From Paramagnetospirillum kuznetsovii (lineage in GTDB: Bacteria; Pseudomonadota; Alphaproteobacteria; Rhodospirillales; Magnetospirillaceae): DNA of 64,000 nt. A program made the position numbers and the translations under genes. Location of the stretch: contig NZ_PGTO01000002.1 of the NCBI RefSeq assembly GCF_003284725.1, positions 310,001-374,000 on the forward strand, read 5' to 3'. Under the pieces are notes generated by a model, which made no database searches, had not been told where the DNA came from, and saw only the letters and a program-made list of their open reading frames with translations. Positions within the stretch are counted from its first letter, which is position 1; every line of letters begins with the position of its first letter. Positions 38,148 through 47,966 of the stretch are shown one piece after another.

Positions 38148-38890
38148 GCGCCATCCAAGTCAGGTCGGTCAGCAAGGCCTTCGGGTCGGTCCTTGCCGTG
38201 GACGATATCAGCTTTTCCGTCGCCACCGGCTCCACCACCGCCTTGCTGGGCGGCAATGGCGCGGGCAAGACCACCACCTTGTCCATGGTGCTGGGGCTGT
38301 TGATCCCCAGTTCGGGCGCCGTCACGGTGCTGGGCGAGGACATGGCGCGGCACCGTTACCGGGTGCTGCCCCGGCTCAATTTCTCCAGCCCCTATGTGGA
38401 GCTGCCGCTGCGCCTGACGGTGCGCCAGAACCTGACCGTCTACGGCCATCTCTACGGGGTCGACGACTTGAAGGGGCGGATCGCCCAACTGTCGGAAGAA
38501 CTTGAACTGGCCGATTTCATCGACCGGCCCGCGGGCAAGCTGTCGGCGGGGCAGAAGACCCGCGTCGGATTGGCCAAGGCGCTGCTCAACCAGCCGGAAC
38601 TGCTGCTGCTGGACGAGCCGACGGCGTCGCTGGATCCCGATACCGCCGATTGGGTGCGCGGCTATTTCCAGGATTACCGCGCCCGCACCGGCGCCACCAT
38701 CGTGCTGGCGTCGCACAACATGACCGAGGTCGAGCGCATGTGCGACCATGTGCTGATCATGAAGCAGGGGCGCATCGTCGATCAGGGCTCGCCCACGGAT
38801 TTGATCGGGCGGTTTGGGCGCGACACCCTGGAAGAGGTGTTTCTCGACATCGCCCGCAACCGCCGCCATCCGGCCGAGGCGGTATCATGA
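38144..38890 (+). CDS. ABC-2 type transporter ATP-binding protein
   Basis: ATPase of an exporter, 248 residues. Walker A is GGNGAGKTTT (about residue 36), signature LSAGQKTRVG (about 140), Walker B LLLLDEPTASLDPD (about 156), switch His in ASHNMTEV. The start is TTG at 38144, overlapping the upstream stop (TTGA); no better start fits the frame. The final codons read GTATCATGA. This ATGA would normally couple to the permease, but a repeat now separates them. Confidence 0.88.
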   Translation: MSAIQVRSVSKAFGSVLAVDDISFSVATGSTTALLGGNGAGKTTTLSMVLGLLIPSSGAVTVLGEDMARHRYRVLPRLNFSSPYVELPLRLTVRQNLTVYGHLYGVDDLKGRIAQLSEELELADFIDRPAGKLSAGQKTRVGLAKALLNQPELLLLDEPTASLDPDTADWVRGYFQDYRARTGATIVLASHNMTEVERMCDHVLIMKQGRIVDQGSPTDLIGRFGRDTLEEVFLDIARNRRHPAEAVS

Positions 38891-38904
38891 GCGTGTCCAT
38901 CCCT

Positions 38905-38999
38905 GCGGGCAGGATGCCCGCGCTCCAATTCGCCCCTGCGGGCAGGATGCCCGCGCTCCAAGTCGCCCATCCCTTTGGGAGCGCGGCCGTCCCGGCCGC
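38905..38999. repeat. REP-like hairpin cluster (locus 2) between ABC ATPase and permease
   Basis: Three palindromes: GCGGGCAGGATGCCCGC with GCTCC at 38905-38926, the same again at 38938-38959, then GGGAGC with GCGGCCGTCCCGGCCGC at 38977-38999 in the opposite orientation. The first two are direct repeats 33 bases apart. Confidence 0.85.
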
Positions 39000-39014
39000 C
39001 CGGGAGGTCAGGGA

Positions 39015-39821
39015 ATGAACGCGCTCTCCCTGTCGTTCCGCCGCATCGCCGCCATGTGCTTGCGCCATCTTTATATCCTGAAAGGGTCGTGGCCGCGTCT
39101 GTTGGAAATGGCCTATTGGCCCGCCATCAACATGGTGGTGTGGGGATTCACCAGCCAGTTCTTCGCCAGCAATTCCAGTTGGGTGGCGCAGGCGGCGGGC
39201 ATCCTGATCGGGGCGGTGATCCTGTGGGACGTGATGTTTCGCGGCAATCTGGGGGTGGCGCTGTGCTTCCTGGAAGAGATGTGGTCGCGTAATCTCGGCC
39301 ATCTCGCGGTCAGCCCCCTGCGGCCGTGGGAACTGGTGGCCTCCATGCTGTGCATGAGCCTGATCCGCACGGTGATCGGGGTGCTGCCCGCCGCCTTGCT
39401 GGCCATTCCGCTCTATCACTACTCCATTTTCGACCTGGGCTTGCCCTTGCTGGCGTTCTGGGCCAGCCTGATGATCAGCGGCTGGGCCATCGGCCTCGGC
39501 GTTTCGGCCCTGGTGCTGCGCTTCGGACTGGGGGCGGAAAGTCTCGCCTGGGTGCTGATCTTCGCCATCGCGCCGCTGGCCGGCATCTATTACCCCATCG
39601 CGACATTGCCCGGCTGGTTGCAGCCGCTGGCCTGGGCCTTGCCGCCCGCCCATGTGTTCGAAGGCATGCGCTCGGTCATGCTGGGACACGGATTCCGCGG
39701 CGATCTGCTGGCCTCTGCGCTGGCGCTCAATGCGCTCTATCTGGCGGGGGGAGTGGCTGTATTCCTGCGGGTCTGGCACGGGGCACGAATGCGCGGCGCC
39801 TTGCTGAACGTGGGGGAGTGA
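39015..39821 (+). CDS. ABC-2 type transporter permease
   Basis: Membrane subunit of the exporter, 268 residues with about six hydrophobic spans, ABC-2 (drug/polysaccharide export) type. Typical segments include FRGNLGVALCFLEEMWSRNL and LAPLAGIYYPIATLPGWLQP-like residues near 190-205. GGGAGG lies upstream of the ATG at 39015. The substrate is not evident. Position after two regulatory EAL-like proteins is the main clue to its role. Confidence 0.88.
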   Translation: MNALSLSFRRIAAMCLRHLYILKGSWPRLLEMAYWPAINMVVWGFTSQFFASNSSWVAQAAGILIGAVILWDVMFRGNLGVALCFLEEMWSRNLGHLAVSPLRPWELVASMLCMSLIRTVIGVLPAALLAIPLYHYSIFDLGLPLLAFWASLMISGWAIGLGVSALVLRFGLGAESLAWVLIFAIAPLAGIYYPIATLPGWLQPLAWALPPAHVFEGMRSVMLGHGFRGDLLASALALNALYLAGGVAVFLRVWHGARMRGALLNVGE

Positions 39822-39878
39822 CAAACCGGCGTTCCGGCGGGTAATAGTTTCGAGGTTTCAATACAGGGGATTGCCGCA

Positions 39879-40364
39879 ATGCCAAGCTTCGACATCGTCT
39901 CCAAGACCGATCTGGCCGAGGTCGACAACGCCCTGGCCGGAATTACCCGCGAAGTGTCCCAGCGCTATGACTTCAAGGGCGCCAAGTGCTCGGTGGAGCG
40001 CAAGGACCAGATGATCACCGTGCTGGCCGACGACGACATGAAATTGAAGGCCATGCATGAATTGCTGGCCGTCCATTTCACCCGGCGCAAGGTCGATCCC
40101 AAGGCTTTGGAATACAAGACGGTGGAGAAGGCCTCGGGCAATACCGTTCGCCAGGAAGTCCGCATCAAGGAAGGCGTCGAGAAGGACTTGGGCAAGCGGC
40201 TGGTCAAGGAGATCAAGGACACCAAGATGAAGGTTCAGGTGGCCATTCAGGGCGACGAGCTAAGGGTCACCGGAAAAAAGCGCGACGACCTACAAGAGGC
40301 CATCGCCTTTCTGAAGAAGCTGGACGTGGACCAGCCGCTGCAGTTCATCAATTTCCGGGATTGA
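39879..40364 (+). CDS. yajQ: YajQ-family nucleotide-binding protein
   Basis: A 161-residue YajQ/UPF0234 protein: PSFDIVSKTDLAEVDNALAG at the start, YDFKGAKCSVERKD, LKAMHELLAVHF and the C-terminal LQFINFRD are all family hallmarks. In Xanthomonas a member binds cyclic-di-GMP; others bind nucleotides or tRNA. Located after the ABC exporter and the two EAL-like genes, which makes a cyclic-di-GMP role plausible but unproven. The end overlaps the convergent histidine kinase by 17 bases. Confidence 0.95.
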   Translation: MPSFDIVSKTDLAEVDNALAGITREVSQRYDFKGAKCSVERKDQMITVLADDDMKLKAMHELLAVHFTRRKVDPKALEYKTVEKASGNTVRQEVRIKEGVEKDLGKRLVKEIKDTKMKVQVAIQGDELRVTGKKRDDLQEAIAFLKKLDVDQPLQFINFRD

Positions 40365-42150
40365 GCCCCGCCGAGGGGAGCCACAGATGGGCGGTGGTTC
40401 CCTTGTCTGGCACCGAGTCCAGCCATAACCTGCCGCCGTGCAAGCCTGCGATCCGCGCCGCGGAGGCCAGCCCAAGCCCGGCGCCGGGGAACTTGGCGCG
40501 GGAATGCAGGCGGGCGAACGGCCGCAAGACGGATTCCAGGTATTCCGAGGGGATGCCGATACCGTTGTCGGCCACGTCGATGCGCCAGCCGCCATCCTGT
40601 TCCACGGCATAGATCCTGATGATGGGAGCCACGCCCGGCCGGTGAAATTTGAGGGCGTTGCCGATCAGGGATTCGAAGACGATGAACAGCAGCACGGCAT
40701 CGCCGGGCACCGAAGGCAGATCGCCGATCTCGAAGCTTGCGTCGACGCCGGGCGCCGCGTTTCGGCAATCGGCGATGGCCTGATCGACCACATTGCGAAC
40801 GGCGACCGGCGAAAAGGCCGTCTTTGGGCGATTGCTGCGGCTGAATTTGACGAGACCGCCGACCAGCAGATTCATCTGGGCGGCCCCATCGGCGATGGTG
40901 GTGATGGTGGTCTGGGCCCGTTCGGGAAGGTCGGCGGCGAACTCGCGCTGCAGGCGCTGGCTATAGGCCTGTATCTCGCGGATCGGCTCTTGCAGGTCGT
41001 GGGACGCGGCGAACAGCATCCGCTCCAATTCCGCCTTGGCCTCGATCAGCAAATCGGCGCTCTGCTTCTGGGCGGTGATGTCGCGGATGGACGAGCGCGA
41101 CCCCAACGGGGCGCCCGATGGATCGAAGATGGGCTGCCACGACATGGCCACCCATAGAATCTGTCCGTCAAAGGCGCGGACGCGGAATTGGACATCGTCG
41201 CCGGACTCGCCGCAGCGTGCCTTTTCCAGGCAGTCGGCGACGCGGTCACGGTCTTGCTCGACCACCATGGGCAGCGGGAACCCGGCCATTCCGTGGCAGA
41301 CCTGCGGGGAATAACCGACAATGCGTTCCACCGCTGGATTGACCCAGCGCAATCTTCCATTGCTGTCGAACCAGTTTTCCCACGAATAGGTATAGTCGGC
41401 GATGGCGCGGAAGCGTCGTTCGCTGTCCTTCAGCTCCGAGATGCGGGCTTCCACCGCACCCGACATGACGTTGAAGGTTCTGGTCAGGACGGCGATTTCA
41501 TCTTCGCCATCCACGTCCAGTCGCTGAGAGAAGTCGCCGTCGGCCACCTTCAGGGACGCGCGGGCCAACAATTCGAGGTGGCGGGTCAGCCAGAAGCCGA
41601 TGGCGGTCAAAAGCGCCACGGTCAGGACGATTTCGACGATGGCGATCCCCAGGCTCTGTTGCAGCAGTTCTCGTCGCGCGACACCGATGAAGGCGGTGTC
41701 GAGGCCGTAATGGGCGCGACCATAGCGCTGGTTCAGATAGGTGATGTCGAAGGCGCCGTTATAGACCCCGGACTCGCCGTCCAGCCCCCGATCCGGGCTC
41801 GGCAAGGGGTCGGTCGCCTTCATGCCGGTGGCGGCCACGACCCGGCCGACGGAATCCTCCACCGCCATATAGGTGATGGAGTGAATATTGCCCCAGCCAT
41901 CCAAGACGCTTTGAATGGAAGCGTAATCACGAGCGGCCAGCAGACCGGCCAGGGCGATGTTGAACGACGCCTGCTGGGCTTCCAGTTGAACGGTGGTGTT
42001 GCGGGCAAGGTGATCGTGGATCAAGCGAACGCTGTTGGCGACCAGCAGGGTCAGCATGACCACTTCGACGACGATGCTGAGCAGCAGCAGCCTCAGCCGC
42101 AGCGACTTTCTTGCCGGAACCGAACGCATGCCGCTGAACATGGGTGTCAT
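40348..42150 (-). CDS. Membrane sensor histidine kinase (HAMP-PAS-HisKA-HATPase)
   Basis: A 600-residue sensor kinase. Two membrane segments (about 20-42 and 166-190) enclose a ~120-residue periplasmic loop. HAMP (about 190-243), a PAS domain (about 245-365), the phospho-acceptor His in FAASHDLQEPIREI (about 387) and the ATPase motifs NALKFH, DNGIGIP and GAGLGLA follow. No response regulator is adjacent. The ATG overlaps the stop of the PhnD-like gene by four bases, suggesting that the binding protein feeds signals to this kinase. Confidence 0.92.
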   Translation of the reverse strand: MTPMFSGMRSVPARKSLRLRLLLLSIVVEVVMLTLLVANSVRLIHDHLARNTTVQLEAQQASFNIALAGLLAARDYASIQSVLDGWGNIHSITYMAVEDSVGRVVAATGMKATDPLPSPDRGLDGESGVYNGAFDITYLNQRYGRAHYGLDTAFIGVARRELLQQSLGIAIVEIVLTVALLTAIGFWLTRHLELLARASLKVADGDFSQRLDVDGEDEIAVLTRTFNVMSGAVEARISELKDSERRFRAIADYTYSWENWFDSNGRLRWVNPAVERIVGYSPQVCHGMAGFPLPMVVEQDRDRVADCLEKARCGESGDDVQFRVRAFDGQILWVAMSWQPIFDPSGAPLGSRSSIRDITAQKQSADLLIEAKAELERMLFAASHDLQEPIREIQAYSQRLQREFAADLPERAQTTITTIADGAAQMNLLVGGLVKFSRSNRPKTAFSPVAVRNVVDQAIADCRNAAPGVDASFEIGDLPSVPGDAVLLFIVFESLIGNALKFHRPGVAPIIRIYAVEQDGGWRIDVADNGIGIPSEYLESVLRPFARLHSRAKFPGAGLGLASAARIAGLHGGRLWLDSVPDKGTTAHLWLPSAGLNPGN

Positions 42151-43007
42151 CGCGCATCCGCCATCATGTGGCGGACAAGGTCCGCATAGGGACGGGCGGC
42201 CGCGATATCGGCGGGGGCCAGCGGCACGAAGCCCTGGAAGCCCGAGGCGGCAAAAAAAGCCCTGCCGTTAGGGGTGACGGCGAATTCGGCGATCTCGTCA
42301 CGAATGCGGTCGATGGTCTGTGCCCCCAGACGGGGATGCGCCATGGTGAATTGATGGGGCACCGCCAGGCGGCATGGCAGCGAGTCCACCTTATCGCGAA
42401 TATCGGCGGGAACCTGTTGCAGCGGCGACACGCCACTGATGGCGGCATCGGCGTCGCCCATGGCGACGGCGCGAATGGCGGTGGAATGGTTGGACGCATC
42501 CACCAGTTCGTAGTCGCGACCGGCCACCAGATTATAGTCGCTTTGCAGCCAGCCTTCGGCCACCACCGACAGCGCCGTCAGTCGATTGGCGGTCAGGATG
42601 CGCTTTCCCGCCAATTGGCGGGCTTCGTGGATGGGGCTTCCCTTGGGAACGATGATCACCGGGCGCAGTTCCAGCCGATAGCGGAACAGCGGCACATAGC
42701 CCTTGTCGAACGCCATCACGCCAAAATGGGGCGCCGTGATCACCATGTCGAACGACTCGGCCATGACGTCATCGGCATAGGCGCGGAAAGAGGCCGATGT
42801 ATAAAGGTCCACCGGTCGGCCGAGGGCCTGCTGAAGATGACGTCGCAAGGGGTCGTAGAGGCGGAGCAGGCTGAGCGAGGCGATGGTCGGCAGCAAGCCG
42901 ATGCGAAGGGGGCGAGCATCTTCAGCCAGTGTTCGCATTGGCAAGGCCAACACAACCACAAGGATGGCAATGGCCAGAATTCCCCCGCCAATACGGCCGA
43001 TCATCAT
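42147..43007 (-). CDS. PhnD-like periplasmic binding protein (probable kinase partner)
   Basis: A 286-residue protein with an N-terminal hydrophobic signal or anchor (ILAIAILVVVLALPMRTLA) and a PhnD-like phosphate/phosphonate-binding fold: LRIGLLPTIASLSLLRLYDP, DMVITAPHFGVMAF, and GKRILTANRLTALSV. No ABC ATPase or permease is adjacent. It directly precedes a histidine kinase with a four-base overlap, so it is more likely a sensor subunit than a transporter part. AGGAT precedes the ATG at 43007. The 261 bases upstream hold no gene, only a short inverted repeat (43145-43157). Confidence 0.85.
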   Translation of the reverse strand: MMIGRIGGGILAIAILVVVLALPMRTLAEDARPLRIGLLPTIASLSLLRLYDPLRRHLQQALGRPVDLYTSASFRAYADDVMAESFDMVITAPHFGVMAFDKGYVPLFRYRLELRPVIIVPKGSPIHEARQLAGKRILTANRLTALSVVAEGWLQSDYNLVAGRDYELVDASNHSTAIRAVAMGDADAAISGVSPLQQVPADIRDKVDSLPCRLAVPHQFTMAHPRLGAQTIDRIRDEIAEFAVTPNGRAFFAASGFQGFVPLAPADIAAARPYADLVRHMMADAR

Positions 43008-43269
43008 AAAGATCCTAGAATGCAAGAAAAGGATAGCACCGGATATCAGCCGCCCTCAACCATACTTTTGTAGAGTAGAGTTGATCAAAATCTGCGCATC
43101 CATCCTCGGCGGGGAGGGGATGGGGCAGGTCGGCATTGGGGAATATAACGATGTTATCGTGACTTAATCAAGCGACTGCTTATTGTATTGAATGCCGGGC
43201 GAGCTGTTTCTCGTCGGTTCCAATCAGGTGCCCCTGGAATCGGCGCTGAATTGCGCCGCCAGCATCCAG

Positions 43270-43716
43270 TCAGATCTCGTACATCAGTACCGACTCGGCA
43301 GGAGCGCGAGTCGCCATGGCGGCCAGCATCGTGGTGTCGAGGATGGCGGCGATGGCATCGCGCACATCTTGCATGATGGCGCGCACCGCGCAGGCGGCCT
43401 CGTCGGTGCAGTCGTCGCAGCGGCGGTAGGATAGCCGCGAAACGCACCGCACAGGCGCCAGGGGGCCATCCAGGACGCGCACGATGTCGCCAACGGCGAT
43501 GGTATCGGCTGGACGGGCCAGCGTATATCCCCCTCCCTTGCCTTTCTTACTCGCCAGGAAGCCCTGGTTTTTCAATTCCAGCAAAATGACGTCGAGAAAT
43601 TTGCGCGGAATATGCTCCGCCTGGGCGATATCGGCAATCAGGGCCGTTCCACCGCCTTCGCGGCGGGCGAGATAAACCATGGCTTTAAGGCCGTACTTGG
43701 CTTTGCTGGAGAGCAT
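43270..43716 (-). CDS. Rrf2-family transcriptional regulator
   Basis: A 148-residue Rrf2 protein: MLSSKAKYGLKAMVYLARRE, the winged-helix IPRKFLDVILLELKNQGFLA, and GKGGGYTLARP are hallmarks. Cysteines in VRC, RRCDDC and AAC match the Fe-S ligand region of IscR-like members. The gene is divergent from the sulfate importer operon, so a CymR-like role in sulfur or cysteine control is likely; iron-sulfur sensing is the alternative. Start at 43716 matches the family N-terminus. Confidence 0.9.
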   Translation of the reverse strand: MLSSKAKYGLKAMVYLARREGGGTALIADIAQAEHIPRKFLDVILLELKNQGFLASKKGKGGGYTLARPADTIAVGDIVRVLDGPLAPVRCVSRLSYRRCDDCTDEAACAVRAIMQDVRDAIAAILDTTMLAAMATRAPAESVLMYEI

Positions 43717-43828
43717 TCCGATATTCCACTGTGCTGATGGCAAATGGGCGGATTTTGTCGACATTGTCAATCGCGGCCGCGCTTTCGGGGGCGCGGGCGG
43801 CGCGACGAAACGCCTAGGGTAAAAAATA

Positions 43829-43845
43829 TCTACCAATCCAGTAGA
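43829..43845. promoter_or_regulatory. Operator-like inverted repeat between the Rrf2 gene and sbp
   Basis: TCTAC and GTAGA form an inverted repeat around seven bases (CAATCCA), set in an AT-rich stretch (AAAAAATA on one side, AAAATATCATTTAATA on the other). It lies 44 bases before the sbp start in the shared divergent region, a fitting place for an Rrf2 binding site. Confidence 0.5.
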
Positions 43846-43888
43846 AAATATCATTTAATATTTTCCAGTTCATATGACGGAGAGAGAG

Positions 43889-44896
43889 ATGCGCCGCACC
43901 CCGTTCCTGCTGGCCGCCGCGTTGGCGGCGTCGACGATCCTGGCTCCGGCCGCCAAGGCCGAGACCACCTTGCTCAACGTGTCCTACGATCCGACCCGCG
44001 AGCTGTATCAGGACTTCAACAAGGCCTTCGCCGATCATTGGCTGAAGACCGCTGGCGAGAAGGTGACCATCAATCAGTCGCATGGCGGCGCCGGCAAGCA
44101 GGCGCGGGCGGTCATCGACGGACTGGAAGCCGACGTGGTCACGCTGGCGCTGGCCTATGATATCGACGCGATCTCGGAAAAGACCGGACTGATTCCGAAG
44201 GATTGGCAGGTCCGCCTGCCGCACAACAGCTCGCCTTACACCTCGACCATCGTGTTCCTTGTGCGCAAGGGCAACCCCAAGGCCATCAAGGACTGGGGCG
44301 ATCTGGCGCGCGACGGCGTGCAGGTGATCACCCCCAATCCCAAAACCTCGGGCGGTGCCCGTTGGAACTACCTGGCCGCCTGGGGCTGGGCCGAGCGCCA
44401 ATTCAAGGGCGACGAAGCCAAGGTCCGCGACTATGTCCGCGCCGTGCTGAAGAATGTGCCGGTCCTGGATTCCGGCGCCCGCGGCTCGACCAACACCTTC
44501 GTGCAGCGCGGCATCGGCGACGTTCTGCTGGCCTGGGAGAACGAGGCGCTGATGTCGTCCAAGGAACTGGTCGAGGCGAACGTGGAAATCGTCGTGCCGT
44601 CCCTCAGCATCCTGGCCGAACCGCCGGTGACGGTGGTCGACAAGGTGGCGGAGCGCCACGCCACCACCAAGGTGGCCGAAGCCTACCTGCGTTACCTCTA
44701 TGCGCCGATCGGCCAGGAAATCGCCGCCCGGAACTTCTATCGACCGACCGATCCCGAGGTGGCGAAGAAATACGCAAAGCAGTTCCCCGAGGTGAAGACC
44801 TTCACCATCGCCGACGCCTTCGGCGGCTGGCAGAAGGCACAAAAGGCGCACTTCACCGACGGCGGAACCTTCGACCAGTTGTTCGAAAAGCGATGA
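43889..44896 (+). CDS. sbp: Sulfate ABC transporter substrate-binding protein
   Basis: Periplasmic sulfate/thiosulfate-binding protein, 335 residues. A signal peptide ([20 protein letters not shown], cleavage after AKA) precedes the family start [20 protein letters not shown]. Other hallmarks are [17 protein letters not shown] and [18 protein letters not shown] preferred the ATG at 43889, which has GGAGAGAG upstream, over one five codons earlier. The stop overlaps cysT by four bases. Confidence 0.96.
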   Translation: MRRTPFLLAAALAASTILAPAAKAETTLLNVSYDPTRELYQDFNKAFADHWLKTAGEKVTINQSHGGAGKQARAVIDGLEADVVTLALAYDIDAISEKTGLIPKDWQVRLPHNSSPYTSTIVFLVRKGNPKAIKDWGDLARDGVQVITPNPKTSGGARWNYLAAWGWAERQFKGDEAKVRDYVRAVLKNVPVLDSGARGSTNTFVQRGIGDVLLAWENEALMSSKELVEANVEIVVPSLSILAEPPVTVVDKVAERHATTKVAEAYLRYLYAPIGQEIAARNFYRPTDPEVAKKYAKQFPEVKTFTIADAFGGWQKAQKAHFTDGGTFDQLFEKR

Positions 44897-45747
44897 GTGC
44901 GCTGTCCGCCTTGGTGGGAACCCGGGCCGCGAGGCACACCGTGCTTCCCGGCTTCGGCCCGTCCCTCGGCTTCACCATCGTCTATTTGGGTCTGGTGGTG
45001 CTGATACCTCTGTCGGCCGTGTTCTTCAAGACGGCGGGAATGGGATGGAGCGCCTTCGTCGAAACCGCGTTTCACGGCCGAGTGCTGGCCGCCTATCGCC
45101 TGAGTTTCGGCGGCGCGCTGCTGGCGGCGCTGCTGAACGCCGTGTTCGGCTTGCTGGTGGCATGGGTGCTGGTCCGCTATGAATTCCCCGGCCGCAAGCT
45201 GGTGGACGCCATGGTGGATCTGCCCTTCGCCCTGCCGACGGCGGTGGCGGGCATCGCGCTCACCGCCATCTACGCCCAGAACGGTTGGCTGGGGTCCGTC
45301 CTCGCCCAGTGGGGGATCAAGGTCGCCTATACTCCGCTTGGGGTGATCGTGGCGATGGTGTTCATCAGCCTTCCCTTTGTCGTCCGTACCGTGGAACCCG
45401 TCCTTCAGGATCTGGAGACCGACGTGGAAGAGGCCGCCATCAGCCTGGGGGCGGGCCGGGTGCAGACCTTCGTCATGGTGATCCTGCCTGCCCTGCTTCC
45501 GGCCTTGCTGACCGGAACCGCGCTGGCCTTCGCCCGTGCGGTGGGCGAGTACGGCTCGGTGATCTTCATCGCGGGCAATCTGCCCGGTGTTTCCGAAATC
45601 GCGCCCCTGCTGATCATCACCAAGCTGGAACAATACGATTACGCCGGGGCAACCGCCATCGGCACGGTGATGCTGTTGGTTTCGTTCGTCATGCTGCTGG
45701 CCATCAATCTGCTGCAGCGGTGGCGCAAGTCACGCATGGGCGGTTAG
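44893..45747 (+). CDS. cysT: Sulfate ABC transporter permease CysT
   Basis: One of two membrane subunits of the sulfate importer, 284 residues with about six spans. Typical landmarks are [20 protein letters not shown] and the EAA loop [20 protein letters not shown], plus [15 protein letters not shown] near the C-terminus. The start ATG at 44893 overlaps the sbp stop by four bases. Confidence 0.96.
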   Translation: MSALSALVGTRAARHTVLPGFGPSLGFTIVYLGLVVLIPLSAVFFKTAGMGWSAFVETAFHGRVLAAYRLSFGGALLAALLNAVFGLLVAWVLVRYEFPGRKLVDAMVDLPFALPTAVAGIALTAIYAQNGWLGSVLAQWGIKVAYTPLGVIVAMVFISLPFVVRTVEPVLQDLETDVEEAAISLGAGRVQTFVMVILPALLPALLTGTALAFARAVGEYGSVIFIAGNLPGVSEIAPLLIITKLEQYDYAGATAIGTVMLLVSFVMLLAINLLQRWRKSRMGG

Positions 45748-45756
45748 GAGGAAGCC

Positions 45757-46623
45757 TTGTCCAAGAATACATCCATGCCGACCCACTCACGCCGACCGGT
45801 GAGCGAGCCGGCGCTTATCCGCTGGGCGCTGTGTCTTCTGACCCTGGCCTTCCTGGGTCTGTTCCTGTTCATGCCCCTGGCCGCCGTGCTGGCCGAGGCG
45901 TTCCGGAAGGGAACCGAGGCCTATTTCAGCGCCTTGGCGACGCGCGAGACGCTGGCGGCCATCCGGCTCACTCTGTTGACGGCAGCCATCGCCGTGCCGA
46001 TGAATCTGGTGTTCGGGATCACCGCCGCCTGGTCGGTCGCCAAATTCGACTTTCCCGGTCGTTCGCTGTTGATGACCCTGATCGACCTGCCGTTCTCCGT
46101 CTCTCCCGTCATCTCCGGTCTGATCTATGTGCTGATCTTCGGGTTGCAGGGGTGGGTGGGGCCGATATTGGCTGACCATGGGGTCAGGGTCATCTTTGCC
46201 GTGCCCGGCATCGTGTTGGCCACCATCTTTGTCACCTTTCCCTTCATCGCCCGGGAACTGATTCCGCTAATGGAGGCGCAGGGCCGCGAGGAAGAGGAAG
46301 CCGCTACGGTCCTGGGGGCCAGCGGTTGGCGGACCTTCTTCATGGTGACGCTGCCCAACGTGAAATGGGGCCTGGTCTATGGCGTCTTGCTGTGCAACGC
46401 CCGCGCCATGGGCGAGTTTGGCGCGGTATCGGTCGTGTCCGGCCATATTCGCGGCCTGACCAACACCATGCCTCTGCATGTGGAGATTCTTTACAACGAG
46501 TACGACTTCGTCGGCGCCTTTGCCGTCGCCTCGCTGTTGGCGTTGCTGGCCCTGCTGACGCTGGCCGTCAAGACCTTCCTGGAATGGGTTCACCGCGACG
46601 AGATCGCGGCCGCCTTGCGCTGA
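45757..46623 (+). CDS. cysW: Sulfate ABC transporter permease CysW
   Basis: Second membrane subunit, 288 residues, six spans. Family landmarks are [40 protein letters not shown] and [20 protein letters not shown]. The TTG at 45757 has GGAGGAAGCC directly upstream and is preferred; an ATG six codons later lacks such a site. Nine bases separate it from cysT. Confidence 0.96.
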   Translation: MSKNTSMPTHSRRPVSEPALIRWALCLLTLAFLGLFLFMPLAAVLAEAFRKGTEAYFSALATRETLAAIRLTLLTAAIAVPMNLVFGITAAWSVAKFDFPGRSLLMTLIDLPFSVSPVISGLIYVLIFGLQGWVGPILADHGVRVIFAVPGIVLATIFVTFPFIARELIPLMEAQGREEEEAATVLGASGWRTFFMVTLPNVKWGLVYGVLLCNARAMGEFGAVSVVSGHIRGLTNTMPLHVEILYNEYDFVGAFAVASLLALLALLTLAVKTFLEWVHRDEIAAALR

Positions 46624-46633
46624 TGGAGCAGAC

Positions 46634-47722
46634 ATGATCGAAGTACGCAATCTATCCAAGACGTTCGGCTCGTTCAGCGCCCTGAAGGACGTCTCGCTGT
46701 CCATCGAGCCGGGTGAACTGGTGGCGCTGCTGGGGCCGTCAGGATCGGGCAAGACCACGCTGTTACGCATCATCGCCGGTCTGGAATGTCCCGATGCCGG
46801 TGAGGTGGCCTTCGAAGGCACATCCGCGACCAATCTCGCGGTCCGCGACCGTCAGGTCGGCTTCGTGTTCCAGCATTTCGCCCTGTTCCGGCATATGACC
46901 GTCGCCGACAACATCTCGTTCGGCCTGCGCGTGCGGGAACGTGCCCTGCGGCCGTCCAAGGCGGAAATCCGCGAGCGCGTGGAGCACCTGTTGTCCATGG
47001 TGCAGTTGAAGGGGCTGGAAAGCCGCTATCCGTCGCAATTGTCCGGGGGGCAGCGTCAGCGCGTCGCCTTGGCGCGCGCCTTGGCCGTCGAGCCACGGGT
47101 GTTGCTGCTGGATGAACCATTCGGTGCTCTCGACGCCCAGGTGCGCAAGGATCTTCGACGGTGGTTGCGTCATCTTCACGACGATCTGGGGATCACCTCG
47201 GTCTTCGTGACACATGATCAGGAAGAGGCCATGGAAGTGGCCGACCGCGTGGTGGTGATGGACCATGGGCGCATCGAACAGGTCGGCAGCCCCCGCGATA
47301 TCTACGACCATCCCGTCAGTCCCTTCGTCTATCGGTTCCTGGGCAACGTCAATGGCTTTCCATGCCGCTCGAACGGCGGACGCATCCATGTCGTCGGCAC
47401 CGAGATGATCGCTCCCGACTTTGCGGGTCATGGCGAAAGGGATGTCACGGCTTTCATCCGGCCCCACGATTTCGACATCGAAGCCGGTTCCGAACAGGCC
47501 AACGCGACCTTGCGTCATGCCGTGGTGCTGGGGCCGCAGGTTAGGATCGAAGTGAACCTGGCGGACGGCCAAATCGTGGAGGCCGAGTTGGCACGCGACG
47601 TCTTCGACCGGCTTAGCCTGCACCCACGGCAAAAGATTCGCGTGGTGCCCCGCCGCGCTCAAATATTCCTGGACGATGGCACCCAGGCCCGCGCACAGCC
47701 GACCGGAAACGGGAGTGGTTGA
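46634..47722 (+). CDS. cysA: Sulfate ABC transporter ATP-binding protein
   Basis: ATPase of the sulfate importer, 362 residues. Walker [10 protein letters not shown] (about residue 35), signature [15 protein letters not shown] (about 135), Walker [13 protein letters not shown] (about 156), switch His in [13 protein letters not shown]-terminal regulatory TOBE-like region (about 240-355) follows. GGAGCAGAC precedes the ATG. Last gene of the operon. Confidence 0.96.
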   Translation: MIEVRNLSKTFGSFSALKDVSLSIEPGELVALLGPSGSGKTTLLRIIAGLECPDAGEVAFEGTSATNLAVRDRQVGFVFQHFALFRHMTVADNISFGLRVRERALRPSKAEIRERVEHLLSMVQLKGLESRYPSQLSGGQRQRVALARALAVEPRVLLLDEPFGALDAQVRKDLRRWLRHLHDDLGITSVFVTHDQEEAMEVADRVVVMDHGRIEQVGSPRDIYDHPVSPFVYRFLGNVNGFPCRSNGGRIHVVGTEMIAPDFAGHGERDVTAFIRPHDFDIEAGSEQANATLRHAVVLGPQVRIEVNLADGQIVEAELARDVFDRLSLHPRQKIRVVPRRAQIFLDDGTQARAQPTGNGSG

Positions 47723-47810
47723 TATAGGATTGCGGTGACAGGAGTGCCCCCTCATCGGCATTAATGGTGGGCTGGGGTGGCAGTGCACGCAATACCTGCC
47801 CCACAAACCC

Positions 47811-47966
47811 ATGCCTTTCCCCGTCCGACCGTCAACAGCCAGTGGAGAATATCGCGGCGGAGAGAACGGTTACTCTGAAAGGAAATTGGCGGAGGAGTGG
47901 GAACTGGCGGTGAACCTTCTCTTGTCTGAGATCAAGGTGTCATGGTGCCTTGAGTGTGGACATTAA
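47811..47966 (+). CDS. Possible small protein, 51 residues
   Basis: A short frame (MPFPVRPSTASG ... WELAVNLLLSEIKVSWCLECGH) with a plausible helix and Cys pair at the end. No ribosome site and no recognised family. It abuts the next small frame at 47967. The 483 bases from 47723 to 48205 are less GC-rich than the flanks and otherwise hold nothing I recognise, so this may be the remains of acquired DNA. Confidence 0.25.
   Translation: MPFPVRPSTASGEYRGGENGYSERKLAEEWELAVNLLLSEIKVSWCLECGH

Noticed and set aside
38887-39018. 43-codon frame starting at the ATGA of the ABC ATPase
   Set aside because: Most of it is translated REP sequence; treated as the remnant of the old coupling site, not a gene.
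43145-43157. ATAAC-GAT-GTTAT inverted repeat downstream of the Rrf2 gene
   Set aside because: Short and not placed at a clear promoter; could be chance in an AT-rich gap.
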